Below, piece by piece: positions 63,956 to 64,000 of a stretch of 64,000 nt of DNA. Below the pieces are notes generated by a model. The model saw nothing but the letters and a program-made list of their open reading frames with translations, did no database searches and was not told the origin of the DNA. The DNA is taken from the NCBI GenBank assembly GCA_045565015.1, contig JBJLGD010000033.1, forward strand, positions 1-64,000. Reading direction: 5' to 3'. Both the position numbers and the translations under genes were made by a program. Positions within the stretch are counted from its first letter, which is position 1. Every line of letters starts with the position of its first letter. The DNA is from GCA-2697345 sp045565015 (GTDB lineage Bacteria; Pseudomonadota; Alphaproteobacteria; Rhodobacterales; Rhodobacteraceae).

Positions 63956-64000
63956 TTTTTCGGATCCTAATAATTATATAACAAAAGCCTAATAACTCTT

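Noticed and set aside
1..64000. Mobile elements, prophage, toxin-antitoxin, CRISPR or defence island
   Set aside because: No transposase, integrase, repeat array or defence-type gene was found; gene content is housekeeping with class-typical synteny throughout.

Overview
The window looks like a contiguous piece of chromosome from a low-GC, free-living alphaproteobacterium, probably marine. Three things point there: gene orders typical of the class (regB / senC-regA near ahcY; tsaE-amgK-murU-addB-addA-trxA; dxs-ispA-xseB-HDAC; a MarR/PetR pair beside a branched-chain aminotransferase), a DUF2794 protein found essentially only in Alphaproteobacteria, and AT-rich, tightly packed coding with short gaps. 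A lineage such as SAR116 or AEGEAN-169 is possible but is inference. I see no prophage, insertion sequence, CRISPR array, tRNA or rRNA. No gap without a gene exceeds about 230 bases.

Layout. 1-6606: a peptide/nickel-type ABC uptake operon on the minus strand, divergent from a YtcJ-like amidohydrolase overlapping a COG0523 GTPase. 6641-11487: ahcY, an HD-domain gene, and the redox-signalling set regA, senC and regB. 11541-20457: tsaE, two cell-wall recycling sugar genes (amgK/murU type), addB, addA, trxA. 20461-31989: a GntR regulator, a class A penicillin-binding protein, mlaC/mlaA-like lipid transport genes, RidA, a COG3146 acetyltransferase, a peroxiredoxin, a ferredoxin-reductase-type flavoprotein, rsmD, recQ and yaaA. 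32000-42992: a long minus-strand block with imuB, typA, rnr, dapE, an unknown gene, dapD, mepA, a UMF1-type MFS transporter and a thioesterase. 43122-53144: yggT, a class IV aminotransferase plus P-loop sulfotransferase-like pair, argG, a glycine-zipper lipoprotein, two Nudix enzymes, hslO, a CCA-adding enzyme, an ABC exporter and an RNA uracil methyltransferase. 53166-63955: isoprenoid genes dxs and ispA, xseB, a deacetylase-family gene, petR/petP-like regulators, ilvE, DUF2794, an NlpC/P60 protein, a leucyl aminopeptidase, carbonic anhydrase and asd.

How they fit together. Much of the window serves the cell envelope: asd, dapD and dapE supply diaminopimelate; the class A PBP, MepA and an NlpC/P60 enzyme build and cut murein; AmgK/MurU recycle MurNAc; MlaA/MlaC maintain outer-membrane lipid asymmetry. 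A second theme is redox and stress handling (RegB/RegA/SenC, thioredoxin, peroxiredoxin, Hsp33, YaaA, AddAB, RecQ, ImuB).

The most notable observations are: (1) three genes (HD hydrolase, amgK-like kinase, petR-like regulator) each broken by what looks like one missing base at or next to a short A/T run, which suggests consensus errors rather than decay; (2) an overlapping aminotransferase / sulfotransferase-like gene pair that matches, as separate genes, the two halves of a plant fusion protein of unknown function; (3) a perfect 12-bp stem-loop between the binding-protein gene and the permease genes of the ABC operon; (4) an RNase R with no N-terminal winged-helix domain and no room for one; (5) ten convergent gene junctions, all 34 bp or less, with no visible intrinsic terminators.
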